A stretch of DNA of 64,000 bases from Prevotella sp. P6B1 (GTDB lineage Bacteria; Bacteroidota; Bacteroidia; Bacteroidales; Bacteroidaceae). The stretch lies in assembly GCF_000702825.1 (NCBI RefSeq), contig NZ_JNKF01000015.1:168090-232089 (forward strand), written 5' to 3'. Below, piece after piece: positions 56,320-64,000 of the stretch (positions within the stretch are counted from its first letter, which is position 1; the number at the start of each line of letters is the position of its first letter). The notes beneath the pieces were generated by a model. The model did no database searches. It was given only the letters and a program-made list of their open reading frames with translations, and was not told where the DNA came from. The position numbers and the translations under genes were made by a program.

Positions 56320-56625
56320 ATGAGCGAAAGAGACTGTTTGCTGAGTTTTTCCAAAAATCTGTTTTGGGATGTCGATCCATCAGAATTGTCGATGGAGGTT
56401 TCTGCTCGTTATATCATTCAACGTGTTTTGGAATACGGACAGATGAATGATTGGCGTCTCATCAATCGTTATTATGGGCTCGATAAAATAGTAGAGGAGT
56501 GCAAGCAGATGCGTACTCTCGACCCTGTATGTCTCTCGTTTATCTGCACTATTTCGCACACTAACCAAGAAGATTACAGATGTTATCATTTCAGACAGTC
56601 TTTCCAGACACCTTGGAACTCTTAA
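56320..56625 (+). CDS. DUF6922-like antitoxin candidate
   Basis: A 101-residue protein. The core FWDVDPSELSMEVSARYIIQ and RVLEYGQMNDW are hallmarks of a Bacteroidales family (DUF6922-like) that regularly precedes nucleotidyltransferase toxins. It overlaps the toxin gene by 46 bases, which is usual for such pairs and supports coupling. Its C-terminal end is read through the overlap and may be less conserved. Antitoxin function is an inference from position and family. Confidence 0.65.
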   Translation: MSERDCLLSFSKNLFWDVDPSELSMEVSARYIIQRVLEYGQMNDWRLINRYYGLDKIVEECKQMRTLDPVCLSFICTISHTNQEDYRCYHFRQSFQTPWNS

Positions 56626-57206
56626 AGAAACTAATGCAACAGCCATTACTAAAAGATATGCGTTTAGTAGGTGGTACGTCATTAGCTTTGCAGTATGGCC
56701 ATCGTCGTTCAGTAGATTTGGACTTCTTTGGTTCTACAACCGAAGATATCGACGAACTTACCGCTATGATGACTGAGTGTGCAACGGATGTAGAGAAAGG
56801 TGGATGCACAAAGGCTATTAAATCATATTTTCTTGATGGTGTTAAGGTGGATGTTGTAAACTATCGCTATGATTGGATAGATGATCCTGTAATCGAAGAT
56901 GGCATTAGGTTAGCTTCTTCAAAGGATATTGCTGCCATGAAGGTGAATGCTGTAATGGGCAGAGGAACCAAGAAAGACTTTGTTGATGTGTATTTCTTGC
57001 TTCAGCATTATTCTTTCGAAGAGCTCATCAAACTCTATTTGCAAAAATATACTGATGGTTCAGAATACAGAGCGTTGTTAAGTATGACATATTTTGCTGA
57101 TGCCGATCCTCAGCCTATGCCATATATGTTCCAAAAGGTAGATTGGGATACCATCAAAACGGAAATCAAACGTCAGGTTGAAGCATACAACCGCCAGAAA
57201 ATATAA
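56580..57206 (+). CDS. AbiEii-type nucleotidyltransferase toxin
   Basis: A 208-residue DUF1814/AbiEii-family protein. The nucleotidyltransferase core is LVGGTSLALQYGHRRSVDLD (about residues 29-48), with the catalytic Asp pair in DLDFF. A second motif, SSKDIAAMKVNAVMGRGTKK with DFVDVYFLL, follows at about 118-140. Such toxins add nucleotides to tRNA in type IV-like systems and in phage abortive infection. It ends before a strong terminator. Confidence 0.85.
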   Translation: MLSFQTVFPDTLELLKKLMQQPLLKDMRLVGGTSLALQYGHRRSVDLDFFGSTTEDIDELTAMMTECATDVEKGGCTKAIKSYFLDGVKVDVVNYRYDWIDDPVIEDGIRLASSKDIAAMKVNAVMGRGTKKDFVDVYFLLQHYSFEELIKLYLQKYTDGSEYRALLSMTYFADADPQPMPYMFQKVDWDTIKTEIKRQVEAYNRQKI

Positions 57207-57235
57207 AGCCTCGAAACATCTCGAGGCTTTTTCTA
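57205..57235 (+). terminator. Terminator after the AbiEii-type gene
   Basis: AGCCTCGA pairs with TCGAGGCT around a short loop and is followed by TTTTTCT. Confidence 0.75.
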
Positions 57236-57390
57236 TTATATAAGGTGTAAACAGAAAAAGTGTTTTTTTTCGACAAAAAAGTCTTATTCTCGAAAAATAT
57301 CCCTATTTTTGCAAAAATTTCAGCTCACATTGAACGTCGTTTCAAAAAAATGCTTATCTTTGCCTGCGTAATAAACAAGTAAGATTCATT

Positions 57391-57619
57391 ATGTCGTACA
57401 GTGAAATTGCTCATATGGAACTCATTAATGCTATTAATAGCATCAAGTCAGAGTCTGATTTGAATGAGTTTAAGGATATGTTGGCGCGCTATTTTGCCAG
57501 CAAAGCAGAAAGCCATTGATGCTTTGTGGGACAATGGCGTCATAAATAATGATACCATAGAGGAATGGGGCGAGGAACATATGCGAACTCATTATCGTTA
57601 TGAGGCGAATTGTTCTTGA
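57391..57619 (+). pseudogene. Frameshifted antitoxin gene of a PIN toxin pair
   Basis: The first frame runs 42 residues (MSYSEIAHMELINAINSIKS ... ARYFASKAESH, stop at 57519). Shifting one frame at AAAGCA/GAAAGCC restores a continuous ending, KAIDALWDNGVINNDTIEEW then GEEHMRTHYR. This fits a family of small Bacteroidales antitoxins. The break is explained by loss of one base near 57502. The restored end overlaps the PIN start by 20 bases. Confidence 0.65.
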
Positions 57620-57659
57620 TACAAACTGTCTTCTGCAGTCTCTTCCATCAAACCTGTAA
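57600..57659 (+). pseudogene. Remnant of a PIN-domain toxin gene
   Basis: Nineteen residues, MRRIVLDTNCLLQSLPSNL, then a stop. VLDTNCLLQ is the first strand and Asp of PIN nucleases; intact members have about 130 residues. No further PIN sequence was found downstream. Confidence 0.65.
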
Positions 57660-57985
57660 TGAATCTAAAGGACTTCATTATATAAATCGCAAAATTAGAT
57701 TTTTTTTTGAGAAAATATTTAGCGAATTGAAAAATAGCCCTGAAACCAAGTAGAGCCATGATTCTATGAGCTCTACCTTCTTTCGTCCTGGTGGTAGCAA
57801 ACTAGCAGAACTGGAGCGGCAGCTTGGCTTCATTTTATATCCTGTTATCCTTGCTTAAGCAACGAATTCATCGATAGACTCGATTCATTCTGCTCTTATA
57901 TGTATACATTTCCTGCTTTATCTAGATAAAAACAGTATCTTAGCATGGAAATAATCAGTATATGTTTAATTATAATATGTATAAT
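57660..57985. other. Gene-poor stretch after the PIN remnant
   Basis: 326 bases without a convincing gene. A minus-strand reading of about 50 residues (57870 region to 57680) lacks any recognised domain. AT-rich; it may hold debris from a mobile element. Confidence 0.4.
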
Positions 57986-58726
57986 ATGGAAAAAGAGCAG
58001 AATCTTCCAAGACCAACTGTCGAACAGTTGAATGAGTACGATAACCTCTCAGCAGCACTGAGCAGTTCTGATCTTCAGGGTGCCGCTTACGACGACACTA
58101 TCAATCGTATCAACCAGCTCATATCGTCTTTCGACTGGAACAACTACGAGTTCACCGACCCTGTCACAGGCCTAAAAGGTGTTAAGAATGCTGCAGGTCA
58201 GATTCTAGTACCTGCCCAATTCGAGGGCTTCACCATCCTGGGCGACCATCACGTGTTCAATCTCAAGCACTTGGCTGCCCAGAAGAATGGCAAGTTCGGC
58301 GTTGTCAAGGCCGATGGTAAAGGCGAAACACTTTGCGACTTCCGCTTCGATACCCTCATTTGGGATGCCTATACTGGTTTATATCATGGCCGTTGGGATG
58401 GTATCAAAGAAAAGTTCGGCTATGTCACCATCGATGGCAAGGTGTTCATTCCAAATGTCATCACCAAGTTCTACGAACCCTGGAACGATTTCATCCTTCT
58501 CGAGTCCGATGGTAAGGTTGGTGCCCTAGATGTCAGCACCATGTGCTTCGTCCTCCCTCAGTACGACAAGGCCGACTGGGAGCCAGATACTAATGTTATC
58601 TTCTATAAGGATGGGGTAGCTGGCTATGTTATCGAGGAGACAGTCGAATTCGTCCCTGTGGACCAGTTCGAAGAAGACGAAAAGTATGACGACGTTTACG
58701 TATTCAACACCAATATAAATATCTGA
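57986..58726 (+). CDS. WG-repeat-like protein
   Basis: A cytoplasmic protein of 246 residues. The central part has three repeats resembling WG (beta) units: GLKGVKNAAGQILVPAQFE, KFGVVKADGKGETLCDF and KFGYVTIDGKVFIPNV. Its ends are acidic. No signal peptide or catalytic motif is visible. MEKEQNLPRP at 57986 is chosen over an upstream ATG at 57962 because of the AT-rich run before it. WG-repeat proteins often occur in accessory regions and bind partners; the specific role is unknown. Confidence 0.7.
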   Translation: MEKEQNLPRPTVEQLNEYDNLSAALSSSDLQGAAYDDTINRINQLISSFDWNNYEFTDPVTGLKGVKNAAGQILVPAQFEGFTILGDHHVFNLKHLAAQKNGKFGVVKADGKGETLCDFRFDTLIWDAYTGLYHGRWDGIKEKFGYVTIDGKVFIPNVITKFYEPWNDFILLESDGKVGALDVSTMCFVLPQYDKADWEPDTNVIFYKDGVAGYVIEETVEFVPVDQFEEDEKYDDVYVFNTNINI

Positions 58727-58816
58727 TATTTTTTTTCTCCTCAAACCCTTGGTGGTTTGAGGGATTTTATATAAATTTGCAGATATTGTTACTAATAACA
58801 TAAAAATATTAGAGAG

Positions 58817-61102
58817 ATGGAACAAACGAACAAAGCTTTGTTAGTATTAACTCTAGGAGAGTTTAAAAGTATTGGAGCAAAGAATGTCTTTGCAAATGAA
58901 ATGAGTGATAGGGCTTTAGAAATAGGACTTAACCATGGGGATTCTGAAAAAGCATCATGGGCCGAGAATTATGATGCACTAAACATCCTTTTTTCAAAAA
59001 GCAATCTGCCTGATGATGCCGTGATAGCCTTTGAGTATCAGGTCCCTATCGGTGGAGGTCGAATTGATTGTATGCTGTTTGGGCATGGTATTGACGGACA
59101 TATAAACATTATTCATATTGAATTAAAACAATGGAGTAATAATAATGTCACTCCATACTATGATCAAAACACCTATAAAGCAGATGTGATAGTTAATGGA
59201 TACAAAAGTGGCAACGAATATGTATCTCACCCTTGTGAGCAGGTTTCAGGTTATGATAATGTAATACGCAATCATGTTAAAGCTTTAGAGGAAAACGATA
59301 TAAACATCTACGGCTTTGCATACTGTTACAACTACAAATCTGACGACCAAAATTGTGCTTTATTAGACAATTCTTACAAGGATGTAATAGAAAAATATCC
59401 TCTCTTTTGTAAAGACCAGAAGGAAGTGTTCTCAAAGAAACTTAATACTTTGTTGTGTCAAGGTAAAGGTGAAAAAATATATAAAGCATTCGCCAATAGC
59501 GAAATCGGTACCACAAAAAGACTATGTGATGTCGCAGCTAAAATGCTTGAGGGAACAGACGACGTCTTCAACTTAATTGGTGATCAGATAGATACTTATA
59601 ACGACATTCTCGGTGCTGTTAAGAATACAAAAACAAACGAAAAAACAGCGATTATTGTTAAAGGCGGACCTGGCACAGGAAAGAGCGTCATTGCAATGAA
59701 ATTGCTTTCAGAATTGTATAAGAAAGAATACAATTGTCAAAACGTATTTTATGCCACCCGTTCCTCTAGTCTTAGAAATCAATGGAAAGATATCCTAAAA
59801 GGAGTAGCAAGACGTTTTGGTAAAAATGGAGAGGCTTCATCGCTCATTAAATCAACGTTTGACTTTAAACCATTTGAGTTTGGTAACAAAGAAAATGGCG
59901 GAGATGTATTGATTGTTGATGAAGCACATAGAATACAAGATAAATCGAATGATCAAACAGATAGTTCTCGCCCTAGTGAACACAGATCATATCTTCCTCA
60001 GATTTTATCTATGCTTTACACCTCACGTGTATGTGTATTCTTTATTGATGACAAACAATCTATCAAGAGTAAAGAAATAGGATTGTCGTCAAATATTGAA
60101 ATGGCAGCAGAGCACTATAAAGAATTTATAGAAGAAACAAATCGAATCTATTTGGGAGAAAAAAAGTGTCCTAAGAATCATCCTATCATTAAACTAAAAA
60201 ATAGTGACACACTACCTTCTTTAAAGAAAAAGATTGAAGGGCTACAAAAAGGTGATGAAGGATATGAAACAATAAGTAATAAAATTAACTGTCCCATAAT
60301 TGTGCCTATGGTTGAAAAGGTAAATGTTCATGTATTTGAGCTAAAAGACCAATTCCGCTGTAATGGTTCTAATAATTATTTGAACTGGATAGATCAGGTT
60401 CTATATGAAAGCAAAACACCCCAAAAGGTTAAGCTCAATAGAGAATCATATGAATTTGGCATTTATGACAATCCTCATGACTTGTATGCAAAAATAAGGT
60501 CATTAGACAGCTATGCCGTTGTTGCAGACAGTTTCAAAGAACATATGGGAGATTTGTTCACATACGAGGCATTGTACACTTATACGCATACTCCTAACAT
60601 GGAATTCGAGCAAAGTGCTCGTCTTGTTGCAGGATGGTGCTGGGATTGGAATACAAAAGAAAAACCACAGGTTGACAAGAAAACAGGCGATTTGAGATAT
60701 GAAGTAGATTTAAATGAGGAATATGGCTTTGCTCTTCCATGGGAGACTCAGCAATCACCTAGAGGGGATTTCCAATATAAATACGCAAAAGACGCTGATA
60801 GTTGGTGTAACCAGCATGAAGGCGTAAACCAAGTGGGATGTATTCATTCCATTCAGGGTTGGGAAACAGATTATGTAGGAGTTATTATTGGGCCAGACCT
60901 GATGTGGGATGATAACAGAGGATGTCTTTGCTATAATCCTAATGGCAGGAATCATGACCTTACTCATAGAGCATGTAAAGAGAATGACCAATTGATATTG
61001 AATACCTACAGAGTTCTCCTTACTCGTGGCAAGAAAGGGTGCTTTGTTTTTGCTTGTGACCCCAAAGTTCGATATTATTTTAAGCGTTGTCTAAATCAAT
61101 AA
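58817..61102 (+). CDS. PD-(D/E)XK nuclease fused to a DUF2075 (Schlafen-like) helicase
   Basis: A protein of 761 residues. The N-terminal domain has the nuclease pattern E73, D84 (GGRIDCMLFG) and E102-x-K104 (IIHIELKQW). A DUF2075-type NTPase follows: Walker A VKGGPGTGKSVIAMKL (283-290 core), Walker B VLIVDEAHR (365-372), and C-terminal helicase motifs including HSIQGWETDYVGVIIG and YRVLLTRGKKG. Its stop lies 12 bases before the second nuclease-helicase gene. AT-rich codon use differs from the core genes. A DNA defence role is inferred, not shown. Confidence 0.85.
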   Translation: MEQTNKALLVLTLGEFKSIGAKNVFANEMSDRALEIGLNHGDSEKASWAENYDALNILFSKSNLPDDAVIAFEYQVPIGGGRIDCMLFGHGIDGHINIIHIELKQWSNNNVTPYYDQNTYKADVIVNGYKSGNEYVSHPCEQVSGYDNVIRNHVKALEENDINIYGFAYCYNYKSDDQNCALLDNSYKDVIEKYPLFCKDQKEVFSKKLNTLLCQGKGEKIYKAFANSEIGTTKRLCDVAAKMLEGTDDVFNLIGDQIDTYNDILGAVKNTKTNEKTAIIVKGGPGTGKSVIAMKLLSELYKKEYNCQNVFYATRSSSLRNQWKDILKGVARRFGKNGEASSLIKSTFDFKPFEFGNKENGGDVLIVDEAHRIQDKSNDQTDSSRPSEHRSYLPQILSMLYTSRVCVFFIDDKQSIKSKEIGLSSNIEMAAEHYKEFIEETNRIYLGEKKCPKNHPIIKLKNSDTLPSLKKKIEGLQKGDEGYETISNKINCPIIVPMVEKVNVHVFELKDQFRCNGSNNYLNWIDQVLYESKTPQKVKLNRESYEFGIYDNPHDLYAKIRSLDSYAVVADSFKEHMGDLFTYEALYTYTHTPNMEFEQSARLVAGWCWDWNTKEKPQVDKKTGDLRYEVDLNEEYGFALPWETQQSPRGDFQYKYAKDADSWCNQHEGVNQVGCIHSIQGWETDYVGVIIGPDLMWDDNRGCLCYNPNGRNHDLTHRACKENDQLILNTYRVLLTRGKKGCFVFACDPKVRYYFKRCLNQ

Positions 61103-61113
61103 ATGATTACACC

Positions 61114-63630
61114 ATGACATTCGACGAATACAAAGAACAGCTTCTTTCTTACCTTAAGGAAGAAAAAGAACTGACAGAAAAGGACGTCCAAGACCATTTG
61201 GACCTATCTGATGCAGAGAAAGTGGAACAAGGCTACCTCATTAAGGGGTGTCTTGTCACTGACTCCAAAGATGGATGTTCTGAGCTGAGAACAAAAGATA
61301 ACAACACGAAACTTCGTGGTGGTGATCGTGTGGAACTCATTGATGTGAATAGTGGGAATAGCATTAAGGCTGCTGTCATTGAAAACACATTTGACTTCAT
61401 TAGCGTCAATGTGCCTCTTCCGTTATCATTAAAGTATGATATTGTAGTTAAAGAAGGGTTCTATCTAGACCCACTTATCAGTGTACTCGATTATTTAGAA
61501 GAAGGTGCTTCTGGGACTTTTTATATCAAGCAACTATGCAACATCGAACAGCCTGACAAAGAAGGATACAGACCTATAGATGCTAGTAAGGTTGACATAC
61601 CCAAGGAACTGGACCCAATTCAACGAAAAGCTGTTGAGAAGGTATTAAAGTGTCCATCACTGTATTGTATTCAAGGCCCTCCAGGTACAGGTAAGACTAA
61701 TGTACTGGCAACCATTGCCTCTATTTTCAGCAAGTGTGGACGAGAGGTGTTGATCATCAGCAACACTCATCAAGCTGTTAACAATGCGCTGAATAAGATA
61801 GCAGACACAATGCCTGTTATAAAAATAGGTGAGACTCTGAAGGCGCAGAGTGTCTCTGCCAACATCCAGAAATTCAAATCCTTCTCTGATTACAATAAAG
61901 TTCACAGGAAGAACATCAGAAATAATAAATATGGTGCTATCGTTGGCATGACACTACATGCTGCTATTATCAATCTGGGACTTAAGCGAAGTGGTTTTGC
62001 TCCTACCTTGGTGTTGGTTGATGAAGCCAGCCAAATACCTCTGACGATAGCAGCAGGTATTGCTTCATTTGGGGCAGGCAGCATTATCTTTATCGGTGAT
62101 GACAGACAAATGCCTCCCATCTTTCATCCTGAGCTAACTAATAACGAATTATCTGTCAGTATTTTCTCACACTTGTCTAACTTATACCCAGACTTCAAGA
62201 CGGTACTCGATACGACGTATCGCATGAACAGCACCATTTGCAAGTTTGTCTCAGAAGCATTCTATGAGCCTTTTGGAATCCATTTGAAGAGTCACGCTTC
62301 TATTGCCGACAGGCATGTTAATGGTGAAAATCTTCAGGATGCAGTAACTTACATCAATGTTGCTACTGATGGCTGTAAAGACTTCAATCAGGAAGAGGCC
62401 AAGAAGGCTGTAGAACAGGCTACCAAATATAAAGGCATGGGCTATGATGTGGCCATCGTTACGCCCTATCGCAAGCAGGTAAATATGGTGTATGATCAAT
62501 GGAAAGCCCAAGGCGGCAAAACTGAGGATATACTCGTTGATACTGTAGAAAGGCTACAAGGTCAGGATGTTGACGTGATTATTCTGACTACATCGGTCAG
62601 CGATAGTGAATATTATAAGGAAAACATCCTTTTCCTTCTAGATAGGCAAAGAATGAACGTGATGATTAGTAGAGCCAAGCAGAAAGTGATTATCATCAAG
62701 AGTCCCATTGTAGATTTCAATCTTAAGAGCACTAACGTTAAGAAAAACGACAGCCCATTTGACTCCAATCTATTAGAGGCTAATCAGATGTTCTATATTA
62801 ATGGAGAGCCAGATACTGTTGTTAAGGCTCGAAGGCTCATTCTGGAATCATTTGGCGATTTGGAGTTCTATGAAGAAGGGCATAAATATTTGCTGCATGG
62901 AAAACAATTGAATTCTGTATCTGGCATTGGGCATCGTTTTATTGCGAATCCATTCAACGAAGCTGTTCAAGCTGTAGATTATGCCCAAAAACATGGAGAG
63001 ACTGCAGACTACTGGATAAGAAGATGGCGATGCAACTCTTTTAGAGCCACTACGCTGGGAACAAAGACGCATGAGTTTGGAGAGAGTCTTGGCTATCTAA
63101 AAGCCGGACACCCAGAATTCATCAGAGATTCAGTTCGTGTGCAGTACAATGAAACATACAATTATTTGGCTCCCATCCATCCCAAGGAAGAAGCCGTTGA
63201 ATTGTTTATGAAAGAACTCCCCTCGTCATACCATCTTGTATTGAACGAGGCAAAAGTCTATAGTGGCAAGAATCCTGATAACAGCAAGAACTTAAAGGAG
63301 CAAATTTGTGGGACCTTCGATATGCTCTATTGGTTTGATGGAAACGGAGACGAAACAAAGGCGGGCTTTGTAATACTGGACTATAAGACAAATGCCAATC
63401 TCTATAGTGAGTATAACAGAAAGTACAGGAAAATGCTTCTCTCTCCGTTTGACAATATAGTCGAGGAGGACTATGGGCTTTACATCATACAACTTAATCT
63501 GTATGCCCTTATGCTAGAAGACATAGGACTTCCTGTTATAGCTAGAAAAATTGTTTGGCTGAAAGAAGACAGCACCTACGAAATCATCGACACACCATGT
63601 ATCTCAGATATCCTTAGAGGGTGTCTATGA
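61114..63630 (+). CDS. SF1 (Upf1/Dna2-like) helicase with C-terminal RecB/Cas4-like nuclease
   Basis: A protein of 838 residues. Motif I is CIQGPPGTGKTNVLAT (about 185-200), motif II LVDEASQIPL (about 301-310), motif III FIGDDRQMPP, and motif VI MNVMISRAKQKV. The C-terminal nuclease has LNEAKVYS, GTFDM (D736), ILDYKTN (D756, K758) and QLNLYAL, the RecB/Cas4 set. The ATG at 61114 is preferred to an upstream TTG at 61087 that would overlap the previous gene. It follows the DUF2075 gene closely and is probably cotranscribed; a hairpin follows at 63651. Confidence 0.88.
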   Translation: MTFDEYKEQLLSYLKEEKELTEKDVQDHLDLSDAEKVEQGYLIKGCLVTDSKDGCSELRTKDNNTKLRGGDRVELIDVNSGNSIKAAVIENTFDFISVNVPLPLSLKYDIVVKEGFYLDPLISVLDYLEEGASGTFYIKQLCNIEQPDKEGYRPIDASKVDIPKELDPIQRKAVEKVLKCPSLYCIQGPPGTGKTNVLATIASIFSKCGREVLIISNTHQAVNNALNKIADTMPVIKIGETLKAQSVSANIQKFKSFSDYNKVHRKNIRNNKYGAIVGMTLHAAIINLGLKRSGFAPTLVLVDEASQIPLTIAAGIASFGAGSIIFIGDDRQMPPIFHPELTNNELSVSIFSHLSNLYPDFKTVLDTTYRMNSTICKFVSEAFYEPFGIHLKSHASIADRHVNGENLQDAVTYINVATDGCKDFNQEEAKKAVEQATKYKGMGYDVAIVTPYRKQVNMVYDQWKAQGGKTEDILVDTVERLQGQDVDVIILTTSVSDSEYYKENILFLLDRQRMNVMISRAKQKVIIIKSPIVDFNLKSTNVKKNDSPFDSNLLEANQMFYINGEPDTVVKARRLILESFGDLEFYEEGHKYLLHGKQLNSVSGIGHRFIANPFNEAVQAVDYAQKHGETADYWIRRWRCNSFRATTLGTKTHEFGESLGYLKAGHPEFIRDSVRVQYNETYNYLAPIHPKEEAVELFMKELPSSYHLVLNEAKVYSGKNPDNSKNLKEQICGTFDMLYWFDGNGDETKAGFVILDYKTNANLYSEYNRKYRKMLLSPFDNIVEEDYGLYIIQLNLYALMLEDIGLPVIARKIVWLKEDSTYEIIDTPCISDILRGCL

Positions 63631-63650
63631 TATTTTCGAAACTATATTAT

Positions 63651-63685
63651 GGGAACGATATTTACTTATAATGAATATCGCTCCC
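63651..63685 (+). terminator. Hairpin after the nuclease-helicase pair
   Basis: GGGAACGATATT pairs with AATATCGCTCCC (63674-63685) with one mismatch. No long T-run follows, so terminator function is tentative. Confidence 0.45.
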
Positions 63686-63730
63686 ATTTGATGTCATCAT
63701 AATTGTCGCATAATAATGATATGCTGATAT

Positions 63731-63830
63731 CGCTGTATCGGTACCAAGTGTAACACTGTAATCGGTACCATGCTAGCGCTGCAATCGGTACCGTCCGTAT
63801 CGCTGCAAACGGTACCATGATCATCGGCTC
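63731..63830. repeat. Four 23-24-bp repeats with GGTACC cores, likely IS21-type terminal repeats
   Basis: Units of the type CGCTGnAATCGGTACC recur four times at about 23-24 base spacing. They lie just outside the end of an istB-like gene. Multiple repeats near the ends are usual for IS21-family elements, where the transposase binds. Confidence 0.7.
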
Positions 63831-63853
63831 TGCCTTACTGGGTGCAAATATAA

Positions 63854-64000
63854 CTATTTTTTCTTTTTCTGACGCATAGAATCACCTTTTAATTCAATTT
63901 TATTCGCATTTGACACCAATCTGTCCATGATGGCATCGGCCAGAGTGGGATCTCCGATGTAGTCATACCATTTATTTATAGGTAGCTGAGAGACGATGAT
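63854..64000 (-). CDS. istB: IstB-like ATPase of an IS21-family element, C-terminal part
   Basis: The last 48 residues of the gene are visible, running off the window: [39 protein letters not shown], ending KKKK and stop TAG at 63854. This is the conserved C-terminus of IstB, the AAA+ helper of the IS21 transposase IstA. Neither istA nor the rest of istB lies in the window. The element would extend rightward from about 63700. Confidence 0.85.
   Translation of the reverse strand: MIVSQLPINKWYDYIGDPTLADAIMDRLVSNANKIELKGDSMRQKKKK

Noticed and set aside
57680..57870. Minus-strand ORF of about 50 residues
   Set aside because: Short, ends in a Lys/Asn/Ile-rich tail, no domain and no promoter; probably chance in AT-rich debris.
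61087..61113. TTG start for the SF1 helicase-nuclease
   Set aside because: It would overlap the previous gene; the ATG at 61114 gives a normal start with suitable spacing.
63731..63830. CRISPR-like array near the end
   Set aside because: Repeats are degenerate with short gaps and sit beside istB; IS21-type terminal repeats explain them better.

Overview
The window looks like a chromosomal segment of a Prevotella-like member of the Bacteroidales. Support comes from a SusC/SusD pair, promoters of the Bacteroidetes type (TTG, 19-20 bases, TAnnTTTG), weak Shine-Dalgarno sequences, and protein sequences that read like Prevotella/Bacteroides versions throughout. The species was not determined. No rRNA, tRNA or CRISPR array was seen.

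Region 1 (1-14200) is housekeeping. A tightly packed leftward run carries purU, hisH, hisA, hisF, hisIE, an FtsE-like ABC ATPase, lysC, lysA, two glycosyltransferases and the start of a class III fructose-1,6-bisphosphatase. Several genes overlap by ATGA. greA and a short-chain dehydrogenase run rightward. A leftward cluster holds a GNAT acetyltransferase, a membrane LytTR regulator, a TonB-dependent receptor and a small periplasmic protein.

Region 2 (14317-31525) is a polysaccharide utilisation locus. It starts directly after a truncated PreA-like gene. It encodes a GH43-like protein, a GH88 unsaturated-uronyl hydrolase, a fusion of an alginate-lyase-family domain with a beta-helix domain, a GH97-like protein, a DUF4861 protein, a SusR-like transmembrane AraC regulator, an ECF-type sigma factor without an anti-sigma gene, and SusC/SusD. 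The gene set points to a uronic-acid-containing glycan: the lyase would make unsaturated ends that GH88 removes.

Region 3 (31530-53945) is mostly core genes: free methionine sulfoxide reductase, ilvC with a structured leader, a MaoC-like dehydratase, a PurF-like protein lacking the glutaminase cysteine, recQ, recJ, two peptidases, trpS, trmD, a patatin, ligA, a DUF2975/HTH operon with a 28-residue membrane peptide, an acid phosphatase, xpt and an AmmeMemoRadiSam pair. Intergenic spaces carry a 130-bp nested inverted repeat and short tandem repeats with palindromic cores.

Region 4 (54000-64000) is accessory. It has a DUF6078-like gene, a VapE-type ATPase bracketed by 12-bp repeats, a DUF6922/AbiEii-type toxin-antitoxin pair, a decayed antitoxin/PIN-toxin pair, a WG-repeat-like protein, a two-gene nuclease-helicase module (PD-(D/E)XK-DUF2075 plus SF1 helicase-Cas4/RecB-like nuclease), and the end of an IS21-family element with its terminal repeats. 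The two-gene module is the best candidate for an undescribed defence system.
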